A DNA stretch of 64,000 bases from Typhlomys cinereus (lineage: Eukaryota; Chordata; Mammalia; Rodentia; Platacanthomyidae), in NCBI GenBank assembly GCA_023101885.1, contig JALPQD010000303.1:2662786-2726785 (forward strand), read 5' to 3'. The translations under genes were made by a program, and so were the position numbers. Below, one piece after another: positions 32,195 to 45,400 of the stretch. Positions within the stretch are counted from its first letter, which is position 1. Each line of letters starts with the position of its first letter. The notes under the pieces are model-generated. The model was not told the origin of the DNA. It made no database searches and saw nothing but the letters and a program-made list of their open reading frames with translations.

Positions 32195-34800
32195 GTAGCG
32201 GTGATGAAATACTCTGACCAAAGCAACTTAAGGAAGAAAGGGTTCATTTTGGCTTACAGGACAGAGTCTATCCCTTGGGAGAAGGAATGGCAGCAGGCAG
32301 GGGAGGCAGGAAGGCAGGAACATGAGACCAGCTGTAAGGAGCTGTAACATTGTATCAATAGTTAAGAAGCACAGAGAGACAGTGAACAGGAAGGTCCACC
32401 TTCGATGATACACTTTCTCCAGCGAGGCTCCCCACCTTCTAATGATTCCATAATCTTCCCAAACAGTGCTATTCAGCTGGGGTCTAAGTGCTCAAACACA
32501 TGAGCAATGGGGAACATTTCACATTTAAACCACAGCATTCTACTCCTGACCCCCACAGACTCGCAGCCATCTCATGATGCAAAATGCATTCAGTTCAACT
32601 TCAAAAGCCTCCATAGTCTCTAAAAGCCTCAACACAGCTCAAAAAACCAGTCTTTCTGGGACTCAAAGTCTTAACTGTTAGTTCCTGTAAAGTCAAAAAC
32701 AAATCATGTACTTCCAAAGTATAATAGCATAAAGTAACTATTCCCATTCCAAAATAGAGACATAGTTTGGAAAGACTGAGTGAAGGAAGACCAAAACCTA
32801 TCAGAATTAGGATGAAATATTAATAAAAGCCTAGACTATAGAAAGCCTGTCTTAGCTCCCTCCCTTCCCTGGGACTGAGATAAGAGGTTACTTTGAGAAG
32901 CTCACAGACAATGAAAGGCCCAGGCTTCTGCCCTTGACAAGTATTAGTCCTTCTGGCTTCTGGTCATCTCGGTGTCAGTTCTTGCTCCCCTTCCTTAGCA
33001 AACAGCAGCCATTGGGGACTGCACATTCCTTAGGCAGATCATTGACAAGACAGGGCTCCCCTTTTTTCCTTTCTTTTCTTTTTTCTCTCTCTTCTGTTTA
33101 AACAAGATGTGTGTATACCCCATCTTTCACTGCTTCTGGCTCATGATTTTTGACCAGAGAGCTGGGGTGGTTAGAGCTTCTATTCCCGGAAGGCAGTCAC
33201 CCCATAACATCCAGACCAAATCCCGCAGTTTCAGATTCAATATCTGGGGTTCAGTCAATGAAATTAGCTGGGTTCCGAAAGTACTTAGGTAGCCCCAGCC
33301 CTCCAGTTCCATGATCTATAACACATCTCTCTTTCTCTTATTCTGTCCCATTCCCTACATGCAGCCTTCCTTGATAGACACGTCACAGCTCTGGTAATTT
33401 CAGAATTTGGGATTTCTACCTCAGCTCAGGCTTTCCCTTCACACCTTCGTGCAATGGTCCGTCAGGGTCTCCTTGAAGGGACTCTGATTCCTCCACATGC
33501 TGACTGGCCTCATTGACTCTGTTAAACCATGGAGGAAAAATTCATAACCTTGCCTCTTTTGTGACCCCATCATTATCACATGGGTAACACTGGTAAGTTC
33601 TGTTACCATTTTGTAATGGAGCCTGCTCCCTTAGAACACAGTTGGTGAAGCTTCTGTGTGTTGAGACTAGGGGAAAACATCCATAGGCATCTGCTTTTCA
33701 AAAGTGGGGGAAAAAACTTTGGTAGCCTTTGGCTTTTCTTTCACACATTGAGACTTTTGTGATCTTGTCCTCAGAGCACCTTTCCTTTGGTCCAGTGTAG
33801 AGCAAGTGGTTTTTCTTTAATGTTACTAATCTCTTTAACATTTATAGCCTCTTTTTTAGCACATTTTAGCTGCATCCTGGTCCTTTTGCTTCGGAGTCCA
33901 TATTTCTTTCAGCATTAATGACTTCCAAGCTTTGACTAAAATGACTACTTGGGCTTCGCTTTCAGCATTCAGTGACTTTTCTACCCTAAAATTCCAAACT
34001 TTTCTATATTCCTCCCATAAAGTAGTTCCGGGGCTAGGGAGACAACTTAATGATTAAATTTCTGAACAAGCAAAAGGACCAGAGTGTGGATCCCCATATA
34101 ACACGTAGCATGTCTGGTGGTTTGATGACCATCCTGGAAGGCAGAGCCTGAGAGTCACCAGGACAAGCTGGCTAGGCAGACCAGCCCCTTAATGATCTCT
34201 AGGTTTGATTAGAGATGCTCTCTGAAAAAGAATAAGGTGGAAAAGTGATTGAGAATGATTCCTGATAGCAACATTGTCATCCACATGCATGTGTAAACAA
34301 TGACACGTAGCCATATACACATGTTCCACACACATGAAAACCTTCTTATACACAAGCAACACATATACATATGAAAATGCAAAGAGTGAAGAAAAAAGTT
34401 CCAAAGACCTAAAAATTACATGGTCATTATTTCACAATAATGTGCTCTCTCTCTCTCTCTCTCTCCCCTAATTTCTTAGTTTCTTTAAAACACTCTGACC
34501 AAGGGAAATTAAGGGAGAAGGATTTATTTTGGCCTACAGTTCCAGAGAAATAGAATTTATTCTGGCAGAGAAAGCAGGGCAGCAGGAGCAGGAGGCCAGC
34601 TCCTCACACTGCATCGGCAACTAGGAAGTAGAGAGAGAATAGGCAGCAGGGCAAGGCTATGAAATGCCAAGGCCTGCCTTAGTGTCATACTTCCTTCAGC
34701 CAGACTCTGCCTTCTGAAGGTTTTACCACTTTCTCAAACAGTGCCACAAGCTAGGGATCACGTACTGAGATACCTGAACCAACAGAACAATTCACATTCC
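32195..34800 (-). mobile_element. MaLR element: LTR - internal - LTR, with SINE insertion
   Basis: A reverse LTR-like copy at 32,195-32,545 (GACCAAAGCAACTTAAGGAA and so on) is followed by about 1.4 kb of MaLR internal sequence (32,555-34,010, for example CCATCTCATGATGCAAAATG and TTCCTTTGGTCCAGTGTAGA). A B2/B3-like SINE (34,022-34,400) and a second same-orientation LTR (34,475-34,800, CTGACCAAGGGAAATTAAGG) come next. The internal blocks recur in the same order at 58,435-60,130. MaLR internals are non-coding ERVL relatives, and none of this encodes a protein. Confidence 0.65.
34022..34400 (+). repeat. B2/B3-like SINE in MaLR internal region
   Basis: GGGGCTAGGGAGACAACTTA starts the head. GCAGAGCCTGAGAGTCACCA, CTAGGTTTGATTAGAGATGC and AAGAATAAGGTGGAAAAGTG match the element at 1378-1720 in order. 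Confidence 0.7.
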
Positions 34801-34809
34801 AGCCTCACT

Positions 34810-35145
34810 CCTTTACCCTGGGTCCTGTACTGGACACAGGGCTTTTAACCACGATTATTCTTTTACTCTTGTTCATAGCCCCTGATTGTTGCTTTACTTC
34901 TCTATTTCTTCATCCCATTATGATCTGATTAGACTCTTCCATATTGCAGGCCATTAAACTCCAGAAAATATTGTCTCAGGGTATCAACCATTACACCAAC
35001 ACCTGACAGCTCGGCTCTGAAGTTGGCACCCTCAAAAGTTTTCCAGCAGTGTTTTTTTTTTTTATCTAATTCTTGCAGAAATTCTTTTTCCATTTCTATC
35101 AGCTATCTGTCTCTGCCTCTTAGTAAGTTCTCTTTTGAACTTCAC
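34810..35145. other. probable further MaLR internal sequence
   Basis: Blocks such as GCAGGCCATTAAACTCCAGA and AAGTTTTCCAGCAGTG suggest MaLR internal sequence continuing past the right LTR. No gene is seen. Confidence 0.4.
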
Positions 35146-35149
35146 TTAA

Positions 35150-35425
35150 ACTTTTTTTTTTTTTCTTGAGACAAGATCTCATGTAGCCCAGGCTACCTGA
35201 TAGTCAGCCTTGATGGCCTTGAACTTCTGATCTTCCTGCCTATATCTCCCAATGCTGGGCATATAATAGCCCAGGCTACATGATGGTCAGCTTTGATGGC
35301 CTTGACTTCTGATGCCTACATCTCCCAAGTTCTGGGAATACGAGTCCCTGGTTTATGTCTGGAATCAAACCCAGGACATCATGCATGCTAGACAGGCATT
35401 GTTCCAGTTAGGTACATCTGCAGCC
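35150..35425 (-). repeat. reverse B1 with internal duplication, plus ID-like end
   Basis: The complement of a B1 begins after a T-run (GAGACAAGATCTCATGTAGC). The segment CCCAGGCTAC to GATGGCCTTGA occurs twice (about 35,188-35,223 and 35,271-35,305), giving a dimer-like copy. 35,340-35,420 continues as an ID/B1-type tail (CAAACCCAGGACATCATGCA). Confidence 0.65.
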
Positions 35426-35572
35426 TGTGCTTCAACTTCTTTAACCCTTTTGCAGCCATTCTGTAAACTAACATATATACATGTACAGATCTAGTCTTGT
35501 AATATATGATCAAACAGTAAATATTAATAAATAAGACTGGGATAAAAGAACCTGTGTCTGCCAAGTTTTTTT

Positions 35573-35852
35573 TAATTAAAAAAATTTTTTTTATTCAATT
35601 GTGCGTGTTTATGTGTGTGTGTGTGTGTGTGCGTGTGCCTGTGTAGAACCATGGACGAAATCGGGAACCACCATGGACCTCCTCCTCCTTGTTTACTCTG
35701 CCCCGAGATTCACAGGCTCTGCCCTACCAGGACCAGAAACTCAGGCCGCCCCCGCTTCCGCCTGGCGTCTATACGTAGGGTCTAGGATCTGAACTCAGGA
35801 CCTTCCGCCTGCAAGGCAGAGGCTTAACCCCTGAGCCACCTCTCCAGCCCCC
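35573..35852 (-). repeat. young dimeric SINE, reverse
   Basis: Complement of the young subfamily: TTATTCAATTGTGCGTG, a GT tract at 35,608-35,632, AACCACCATGGACC, the CpG-rich right half, and the head complement GAGCCACCTCTCCAGCCCCC. It lies just downstream of the ADAM33 3' end. Confidence 0.93.
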
Positions 35853-35928
35853 AGTAACCAGCTATTAAGGAAAATCACAGCTGTTTGGCAAATGGCAGCC
35901 AATGAAACTGACACAGTTCAAGCAAGAA

Positions 35929-35934
35929 TTTATT
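35929..35934 (-). terminator. ADAM33: candidate ADAM33 polyadenylation signal
   Basis: TTTATT on the + strand (AATAAA on the - strand) lies about 0.7 kb past the proposed ADAM33 stop and just before the SINE. It is the first strong signal found on the - strand after the last confirmed exon. Confidence 0.5.
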
Positions 35935-36609
35935 ACTATATATTGTGACATTGTGGAAAAACACGAATGAGTTCATCTGTTTTTGAGATAGTCCACCAAG
36001 AAAGGTGAGGACAAGATTAAGCAATTTCTGGTGAGAATGTGGGGTCCTGGGGTGAGAAGGAGATACCTCAATTGCCAAAAGTGCAGAATTTAACTGATTG
36101 GCTAGTACTGCCCTTGAGAATCCACATCCATGGGATGGCTGTCAGCGGTCACCTGTCTTCTCGACTCCAGGAGTCCTTTCTTCCCAAAAACAGGGTCTTG
36201 TTTTCTAGGCTTCACCTGCTGAAAGGTGGGACTCCGGGCTTCAAGTCATGTGGAAGGGATTCCCACAGCAAGGACCCATGAACAACTTCTGTCCCAAGGG
36301 CTTCAAGCAGCCTGGTCTCCATAATAACAGCTTCTCCAAGAGGCCATGTCTTATTTCTTTGATGACATAATCCCAGATGCCTAAGTAGGAGGCAGCAAGC
36401 TGAGAAAGAGGTAGGTAGCTGAGCAATGGGAGGAGGCAGCTAAGCACTAAGGGCATCACCTACCATGGGTCAGGCAAACTGCAGGGCACAAGCTTCCCAG
36501 GGTTCTGTTAGGCTACTGCAGAGTTTTCGAGATCTGGGAGCAATGTTGGAGATGAATAGTATGAACACTATTGGTAGGAATCCCTGGGCTGGGGAGGGAC
36601 ACTAGGGAT

Positions 36610-39600
36610 TCAAGGTGGCTGGGTGTTAAGTGAAGAGAAGTTGGGGGAGAGGGCATCTGGAAGAAGGCAGGGGGCAAGAACTCATCCCATTTCCCTCCCC
36701 GTCCCTGAGTGCTGCACTTACCTGAGGGCCAGGGTTCTTCAGTAATAGTAGGGCCCAACTCCATAGGGTGAACACTGTCCAGAGGGTAGTCCCTGTATGG
36801 ACTATTGATGGGTAGGAGATTGGAAAATTGACCTTGAGGAACACAAAGGGGACTCCCTCCCATAGCACAGCATGAAGCCTCAATTCTGGGATGACTGAGC
36901 TTCTGTATTCCCACCCCTTCTTCTTTCCTGCTTCTTCTTAGAATAGCTTTGTGGGGGAGGGGGGAATGTCCAAGCTTCATTTAAAACAGATGCCCTCAAG
37001 GGTTGTGGGCATCTCCTCTCCCCCCACCCTAGTGTGTCTCCCAGTCTGACTGGCTCTAGATGTGAGCCATGTTCAGGCGCCACGTAGGGCTGCTGTGCAA
37101 AGCTGCAGTGGTGAATGGCCACACCTGTGCGCCTTGCAGTTGGCTGCTCGCAGCCCTTGGCTGTGAGCCATCTTTGACTACTCATGCCTTTCTGCCAGGG
37201 CCTTGCCACTTCTTTTGATATCTCATATGCATGGTCTCCACTGCCCTGATCCTGTCCTGATAATATGATCCAACAGTCACACTGCAGCATGCCCTCTCCT
37301 GCTGCCACACCAGGCTCTACCGGCCTTGTTCTTGCCTGCAAATCACCCTGCAACACTGCTCTGCTGTGCCAAGGCCTTCTGAGTTGGCTCCTGGGGCCTA
37401 CTGGGTGCTTGCCCCTGCCTAAGCTGTCCTTTTCTCCCACTTCCATCCCAAACGCTACACTTTCCCTCAGCTGGTCAGAAACACTTTCAAGTTAACACTG
37501 CCAGACATGAATGTAATATGCCTCCCTTTCCCAGAGTTCTGGTAACCAGACAGCCCCTAAGTGACTGTGTTGAGTATCATGTGACATTTCTCCCAGGTCA
37601 GAGAACTGTGTTTGCAGCCTCGTGGTCTGCAGAGCAGAGGGGTACTGAATCCTGGCACAAGAGCAGCTGATTCCATGACTGACCAGTGGTATGAAATGCA
37701 AAAGCAAGCTGAACTCAACACTGGGGTACCTGAAAGAGGTGGCAACATGATGGGCAAAGGCGGTGACAGAGGGTTGAAAATTGCTGAGATGGAGGCTGCG
37801 GCGGTTTCAACAGAGCACAGCATTGAACTTGAGGTTAGAGGGGATTGTGAGGGGACAACAACCAACGTTCAAGGGTAAGGCAGTTGACTGACTGCAATGA
37901 ATAAGTGGATCAGGAAAGCTATAGTTGTGGAAGGGACATGCCCTGAGCACTGGTCAGAGCTGTGACCTGCATCCTAGGCTGGCCTAGGCAATGTGGATTT
38001 CCAGCTCAAAATATTTTCTCTCATTCCACCTGGGGCAAGAGCAAGGGTCTCACTTAGCTTCCCACAACCCAGAAGCTCTGGTACCGCTTTAAGAAGTAGT
38101 AACCACAGGAGCAGGAAGAGGAGCCTGACCACGCAGAAGGTGGCCTGAGCCTACCTGTTGCACGTGGATTCCCTCCTGAAACCCCAGTGGCATTGCTGAC
38201 ACAGTCGTGGCAGCCGGTAGTAGCACCATGCCAAGCCAGTTCCAGAGATCAGAGGCAGCAGGAAGCTGAGGACCCTGGCCAATAGGGAGGCATCTGTGTC
38301 TGTGGAAGGCATGGACTCAGGCTGGGTTCTGGGAAATGCGCTACCCAGGGTGTTCCCTCCTGCTCCCCACTGGCGCACTTGGAGGCTGTACAGGGCCACT
38401 GTCCACACTGCCACCAAAACCTGGCTTGTCACAGAAGGGCGGAGCCCAGCCTGCAGCACAGTGGCAGTTATGGTTGCTATTGCAAACCTGCAGAGAAGAA
38501 GGAAAAGTCAGATGGGATCGGAGGACCCCGAAGTTATCAGGCCACTCAGGGTACTCACCCCTTTGTTGTGGCAGGCAGCCAGACAGCGCTCCAAATCCTG
38601 GAAGGTAGCATTCTGGCAGCGCCTATCCTGACACACCTATTGGCAGTGTACCCACCGGACAATGAGGAGGACACTTTGGCCCAAAAGACTCAATGAACAG
38701 GAGGGGTTGATGGCAGGACTCACCATTCCAGGTCCACACTGGGTGCCTGGCTCTACAAGGTCCCAGGCAAGCAGGTCCTGTCGAACACCGGGGAGCGGAA
38801 AGGCTCCCTGGCAAGTCACCTCTTGGCCCTCTAGGTGAATTGTGGAATCCACAGGCACCATGTGCTGAACGAGTGGGCGGGATTTCCCACCCTGGCACTG
38901 CAGCTTCCCGCACTGAGCATCCCTGGAGAGGCGGTAGAACGTGATCCACAGCAATGGGTGTGTGTGTCCCTTGCTTGCCCCACTCCATAGCTGTCTTCCC
39001 TCGTCTCCTCTCCTCACCTCTGTGCGCAAAGCAAAAAGTGACCCCTGCTGTCCTGCCCACAGTTCCTCTGTGCATCCCCCACAGAGTTCACCATCTGGAA
39101 ACAGGCCTCAGGGGCAGGCCGGGATCCTGGGACAAAATGTAGGTGGGGGAAATTCTGTCCACGGAGCACGTCCGTAGTAGAAAAGTAGGCGGGATCTCTG
39201 TGTGGTAATGATACAGGAGAGAGCACTCGGTCTCACCAGGTCCCCAGAGCTGCTGACATTGCTGCTCCAGCGTGGGGCACGCGCCGTCTCGGCAGAAGCC
39301 ACGCCCCTTGGCGCAAGGTGAGCCGTCCAGAAGGTAAAAGTCCTCGGGGCAATGAGGGGAGGTGCCGGTGCAGAACTCTGGGAGGTCACAGTCGCTCGCA
39401 GCCGGCCGGCACACCGTGCCCGCTGACTTTAGCTGCACAGGGGACCATTAGAGGAGGACAGTGAGATTCACGCCTAGATCTTGGCGTAGAGATTGGAGAG
39501 TCAGGGATAGAACGAAGTGGATAGGCACAAAGCCGAGCCCGCACCCAGGCCAGACCGCCAGGCGACCCGCGAGCGTCCGGCGGCCCTTACCAGGCAACGG

Positions 39601-42400
39601 GTGCAGCAAACCCCGTGCGCACACTGGGCCCCTGTCCGCAGCGAACAGTTGTGGGCAAAGCAGCAGGTATCCGGACAGTTCTGGGGACAAAAAGGTGAGA
39701 AGGGCACAGGTGAGGGCACTGCACACCAGACCCCAGGGAGGCAAAGAGCGTGGTGTCAGCCTTGGTCTCTAGGGACGGGAAAGCGACCTGACCTGGCCGG
39801 AACCGCAATCGCACTCCTCATCTGCCTCCACGAAGCCGTTTCCGCAGCGCGCTGGCAGCACCAGGAGCTGGGGCCCCGGGGCGCTGGCGAGGCACGAGCC
39901 GCCGCCGTTGCGGAAGAAGGCGCGGAGCTGGCGGCGGCTGCAGGCGCTGAACACACGTGGGAAGGGATGCCTGCGAGTGGAGGGACAGGCGTCGGGGGTG
40001 CGGAACCACCTCCTAACCCCAGGCTGAAGTGGCACGGTCAACCCTGGAGTTAACAGCCTGAGCCCCAGTGATGTGGATCCTCTGGAGAGGGGCAGTGACT
40101 TGTGTAGAGTCACACAGCGAAGCCCAGACACCAGGTGTGACGTCGACAACGGGCAACCCAGGACCAAGGTGGAACAGCGAAAACAGTCTTGTTGCTTTTG
40201 AGAGTACACATTACTTGCATTTCATTCACGAAGGCATCATAAACAACCCTAAGGATAGGTTTTCACCCCCCACTTTACAGAAAAGGCGACCTCAGGACAG
40301 CCCAGGAAATGCCGGGGAGGATGCGCCCGGGCGCCCGGTGCCTACCCGGTGGCCGCAGCCATGACGCAGCCACCTTGTTCCTCCTCCGCTTCCACACAGC
40401 AGCCGTCGAGGTCGTGGCGCAGGCCCATGCTGTGGCCTATCTCATGGGCCATGGTGGCAGCCGCCCCAATGGGGAGTTCGGAGTGGTCCTGGGGGTGGGA
40501 GCATCGCTGAGAACCAGTCCTGCCACAGGCCCGCTCGTCCCGGACACCCGTGAACTCACCGTACTCACGCCTCCGGAGCTCTCCACGTGACACATGCCCT
40601 CGACAGGCGCCAGGCCCACGGTGGTGCCCTGGAACGTGCAGCCCCTGCAGGTGGAGCAAGGTGTGAGGGGCAAGACCGGGCGTAAGAGCCACCGTCTCCG
40701 CACGTGCTCAGCGAGACACCCACGTGAGCAGCTGCGTGGAGTCGTGCGGCCTCCGCGCCCACAGTCCCCGCCGCCACTGCAGGAAGGCCCAGAGCGTGTC
40801 GTTAGCGTCCTGCGTGATACGGCTGTGGTCCTGCTTGGTCCACACTTCAAGGCCGGTCAGCACCACCTGAATGTCTAGAGTCCTGAGAATCTGAGGAAGG
40901 CACAGCCGGGATCAGGAACCAGGCCGCGCTCCCCCATCTCCCACCCCCTTTCCTGGTGCCCGACCTTGTCCACACAACTGATGACTTCCAAGAGTCGCCG
41001 TTTGGTGTGGTTCAAGTTCTGGTGCTGCATTAAGAACTGGGAATGTAGAAATGTCAGGAGCATAAAGGGCTGAATTTGACTCCACCCCAGCTCCAACCAA
41101 TACCCCTGGGTCTCTCCTCACCAGTGTGTGATCAGCCACAATGTACAGTTCCAGGTACCTGGGGCTCCTGCTGGCCTTCCGCCTCATCTGTGAGGGACAA
41201 ATGTTGAAAGGCAGACTGCTGGACTTGGGTCTTGATCCCCAACCTCAATTCTTAGAAAGAACAGTAAAGTTTTGCTTCTTCAGCCCTAAGTTAAAAACAT
41301 GAGGACCAGTGACCCTGTTTGGGGCCTGACTCCTGACTCTTATGATTCAGAACATTGGATACTCATTCCCTCCCCACTACTGTCTGTGCTCCTGACCCTG
41401 CTTTGGGGGGCATGGGGAAGATTGGCCATGCCCTCTTCATCTCTAGGGTCCTTGTTGCCACAGGCCCCCCTCCAGGTGAGCAGCTGCTGCATCCTGAAGA
41501 TCTTGTGGGTTGAGGTCTCCTCTGTGTGCCCAGGTGGCCAGGGGTGAAGATAATAGCTGGTGTTACTGCTGAGCACGATCAGGCCGCTGCAGTGAGAATG
41601 GGCATATGAAAAGAACCTTCTTATTTCTGCCCCAGACCTCGCACCTTCCTCCCCAAACTCCTCACCTCATCCCAGAGCAGGTGCTGAGGACCACCCAGGA
41701 GTCAGGGAAGCCCCTCGCTTGCCCGTGGTAGTGGCAATGATCCTGAAGAACAAGGAACTCGGTCCCAAACTCAGTCAGGACTGAAGTGGGACAGGATCCA
41801 TGGTGGGGGAGGGAGGGGTAGGAGAGAGGGGGAAAGGGCAGGATGGAGTTAGGAATAATTGCTTCCTCCTTAGGAACTGAATGTTGTAGGAATTTAGGGA
41901 TACATCCCAAGTCCTCAGAACCCAGGGAAGTATCTTACCGTGTGGCTGGGGACCAGCACCACTGGCTGCCCATCCGGGCTGTAGTGGGTTTCTGTATAAC
42001 CTGGGGCCAGCAGTCTGCTGGGAGCAGATATTTTAGAGTCACTGGATTTAGTCCTGCCTCCTCCAAGTTGCCTTCCAGCCTTCCCCTTAAATACTAGTTC
42101 AGTAGTTTTGAGTGAGGCACCTGTGTGTCTTGGGAAAGGATAAAGGAGGCTGTGTGCTGTTCAGCTTTGAAAAACCTTAGACTAAAGGAAGAAAGAGAAA
42201 GGCTAGGAGCCTTTGAGGGGATGAGAGTATGGAAAAGTGTCAGGAAGGAGCAAAAACAGAAGAGTCTTATAGTTCCACAGAGCCTGGAGCAGACAGCTAT
42301 ATCCTCAGGTCAGAAGGGAAAGACTTAAGAACTACTACTGCAGAGATGCTCTTAGAGCCAAAACCATCCTCCAAAGACTTAGGGTGTCTTCTTTACCTCC

Positions 42401-42441
<41 letters not shown>

Positions 42442-45400
42442 CAGGTAGGGATGTAAAGCCCCAGGAACTGTGGTCTGGCATGGTGACTGGAGTTTGCTCC
42501 AGTCTGTCTGATTCTATTGGGGAGAATAAAATACATAAAAGGAAACGAGCACTTGGCAGGCAATACCCACTGAATCTGGATGGATAGCATGATCTGGATG
42601 TCCATTCTGGACACACTGCACCAGCCTAGAGCACCATCCTGAGCCCTGAACATGCTCTGTCTTAGTCACCAGCTCAAAATCTTGGGCTCTGCATGTCCAG
42701 AACATGTACCACTAAAATGCCTTCTGAGATCTGCTCCCTACTAGAACTCCCTAAATTCATTCCTCCTTCTTGCTTCCTTACAAATAGAGGCATTCAAGCA
42801 GGCCAGACAAGTGGCCACCCCTGCTCCTGGAGATGCCTTTGCTCCAGTTCAGATTATCATCCCACATCTAGAATTCCCTTCTGACATGTGCTAGGAATGT
42901 CCAGTAGGTGGTGTCACTCATCTGCAGCCAAAGTTGGAATGAAAACTACTTGCACCGAGTTCACCACCCTGACAGTACACTTTAGCCTCAGTAGGGTCAG
43001 CCATAGGCTGGTGGAATTGTTACAGTCACTCGCACACCTTCTGAAGCCTTCTTTCCATCCAGCCTCCACAGACAGCACTAATGCCCTCAGAGAGAGGAAA
43101 TCTGTTAAGGCCTCCAGTGTACTCAGGGCTGATACTTACTGATTCTTTTCCAGCTCAAGCAAGAGCTCCTTGCCTTCTGCCTCCAAGGCCACCAGCAGCA
43201 CATCTGGCCTCGAGATCTGGGCAAGAATGAGTGCAGGTTGTGACCAGGGCCTCCAAGCCACCTGCCTGCTGGGGAACAAGTGTGATACGGAGCCTGCTGC
43301 ATAGAAAGAGTGGAAAACAGTGGGGGTGTCAGCGTGCAGATATTCTTAAACTCAGAATGTTTGTTTTTCTGACTAGCCTCTTGAAGGCACATGAACCCAG
43401 CTTGCCAGGGGCTTCTTGGAGAAAGGGAACCCCAGAAAGGCGAGTGCTGGTATATGCCTATAATCCCAACACTTAAGAGGTGCAGGCAGGGGATCAAGAG
43501 TTTGAGTCCATCATGATCCCATCTCAAAAACAAAAACAAACAAAAGGGCACCCTGTTTGCCCGGGATTACCAGGCCTTTTCTTTCTTCTTTTGTGCCCAG
43601 AAATGGCATTAAAAAAATAAATAAAGGAAGACAGTGGGGATCTGCCGACCTCACAGGAGTCATTGGGTGGCCACAGTTCAGGCCTCACAAGCTACATAGG
43701 GGGCTTGTTGCTGTGTTTGATTTTTGTGGCACTGGAGGTCACACCCAGAGCTTATGTAGTTACTAGGCACCTATATAATACCGAGTTGCGTCTTGTTAAC
43801 CTTCATTCCCTGCAGAACTCAGATTTTATTCCTCTGCCTCCAACGCCAGTAAACTGGAATTTCTCATGGCCTCAGAAGGCTGATCCCCTCATGAACCTAA
43901 ATTTGATCCCTCCCTGCCCCCCCCAAAATGATGGTTTTATCAGCTAGAGATGTGAGAAGAGCAGGACCCTGGCCCTCTGACCTCCTTCCCTCTCCCACCC
44001 TTCTGCCTCTTCCCTCACAGGCACACCCACTGTCCCTCCTTCTCGTCAGCTCACCCTGGCTAAAGGCCCAGAGTCAGAGTTAGCCCAGGAGATTCCTGGG
44101 GGCTGCTATATCTTCTGAATAGCTTTTCTACACCCTTGCTGGCTTTCCTCTTTGATCCCAAATGTACTAAGTTGGGTCTTAGCCACGGGGCCCAAAGTCT
44201 TACAGGGGGCCCTTCTCTTGCAGGTGGGGAGTGGATGGCCCTGGTTTCTCCAGCTGTGGGCTCTGCAAGGCCTCAAACATGAGCTCATGTGTATGGAATG
44301 CTACTCGATTTGTTGAGGAAAGGTTTGTACTGGCAGAAAAACTGAGGTTCGGGTGGAAGGTCCCTGTTCCTCCATCACGGGCTGCTTTGCTTTCGCTCCT
44401 GGAGTCCCAGTCTCTTCTCTGTGCTCCATCCTGCGAGTGCGTCCTGCCTGCGAAGCAGCCACCGGCTGAAGCTCACCCTAGCCTGTCCTCACAGGCTTCC
44501 AGGCAGAGGCCAGAGTAGGTTTCACTTGGGAGTCTCCTCCTTGTAAGAGACAAGCAGGCAGGGAGGGAAGCCACAGTAGTGGGGTCGGGGGTAATCTAAC
44601 ATGTGCCCAGCCTTCATGTTCATAGGCCAGCACTGTGCTTGGCCAGTTGAGAGAAACCCTGGAAGTCTGCGGGGCCCCAGGGAGGCTCCAGACAATGTGG
44701 TGACACTGTCCTGGCTTTGGACGGTATAACTGCCTTTTCTTGTCTGGGAATTATCAAGCACTTTCTAAGGGTGAGCAGTTGTGGAGAGGAGGAAATGCAG
44801 TGGCCAATAGTCTGGACTCTTGCAGCCTTGGGGAGTCTCAGTAAGTTATTGCCATGGATAGCTTTCTAAACTCTATGGGGCTCAGTTTGCCCCTCCGTTA
44901 AGATGGGCATATTGGCACTGGCCTCTTGGATTACAGTGTCACACACAGCTGGATGTGTTTATTCTGGAGAAAATGATGGGCAACAGTTGAAAGGAGGCTA
45001 GCAAGTATTCAGGAAGCAAAATGAGGCAGATTTGTGCCAGGGGCACCAGGAGAGTGACTACTGCCTCCTTGCAGGTGGATTCCAGCCAGTCAGGCTTAAT
45101 GAAGTTCAGACCCTCGATGGCAGGTGCAAGAGAAAGACAGCAAAGTGTCCCATATTCCCTATAAATTTAGCCAAAGGAAGATATTTTTGGTGCCTTCCTA
45201 AAGAAACTCCTAAAAAGTTTCAGGTCTTAAACTCTGAATCAATCTCTGCTAGTTGGAGTGAGGATTAGCCAGAATATTCCCAGAAGGAAGGAAAAGGGAG
45301 GGTTAAGAATAGGGATGGAAGGGGTGGGAGGGAGAGACTCAAAATGGTTTCCATGTGTGCAAGCTGGCGCCTTTTAGATGTGTCTGTCCTGCCAGGCCTT

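Noticed and set aside
36880..37446. 188-codon - strand frame
   Set aside because: Lies inside ADAM33 intron 19. No family match, signal peptide or splice support.
39517..40053. 178-codon + strand frame
   Set aside because: Antisense of ADAM33 exons 12-13 in a GC-rich stretch. No domain signature, and the opposite strand carries clear ADAM exons.
42384..42653. Frames over the (AC)n at 42.4 kb
   Set aside because: They read through a dinucleotide repeat in an ADAM33 intron.
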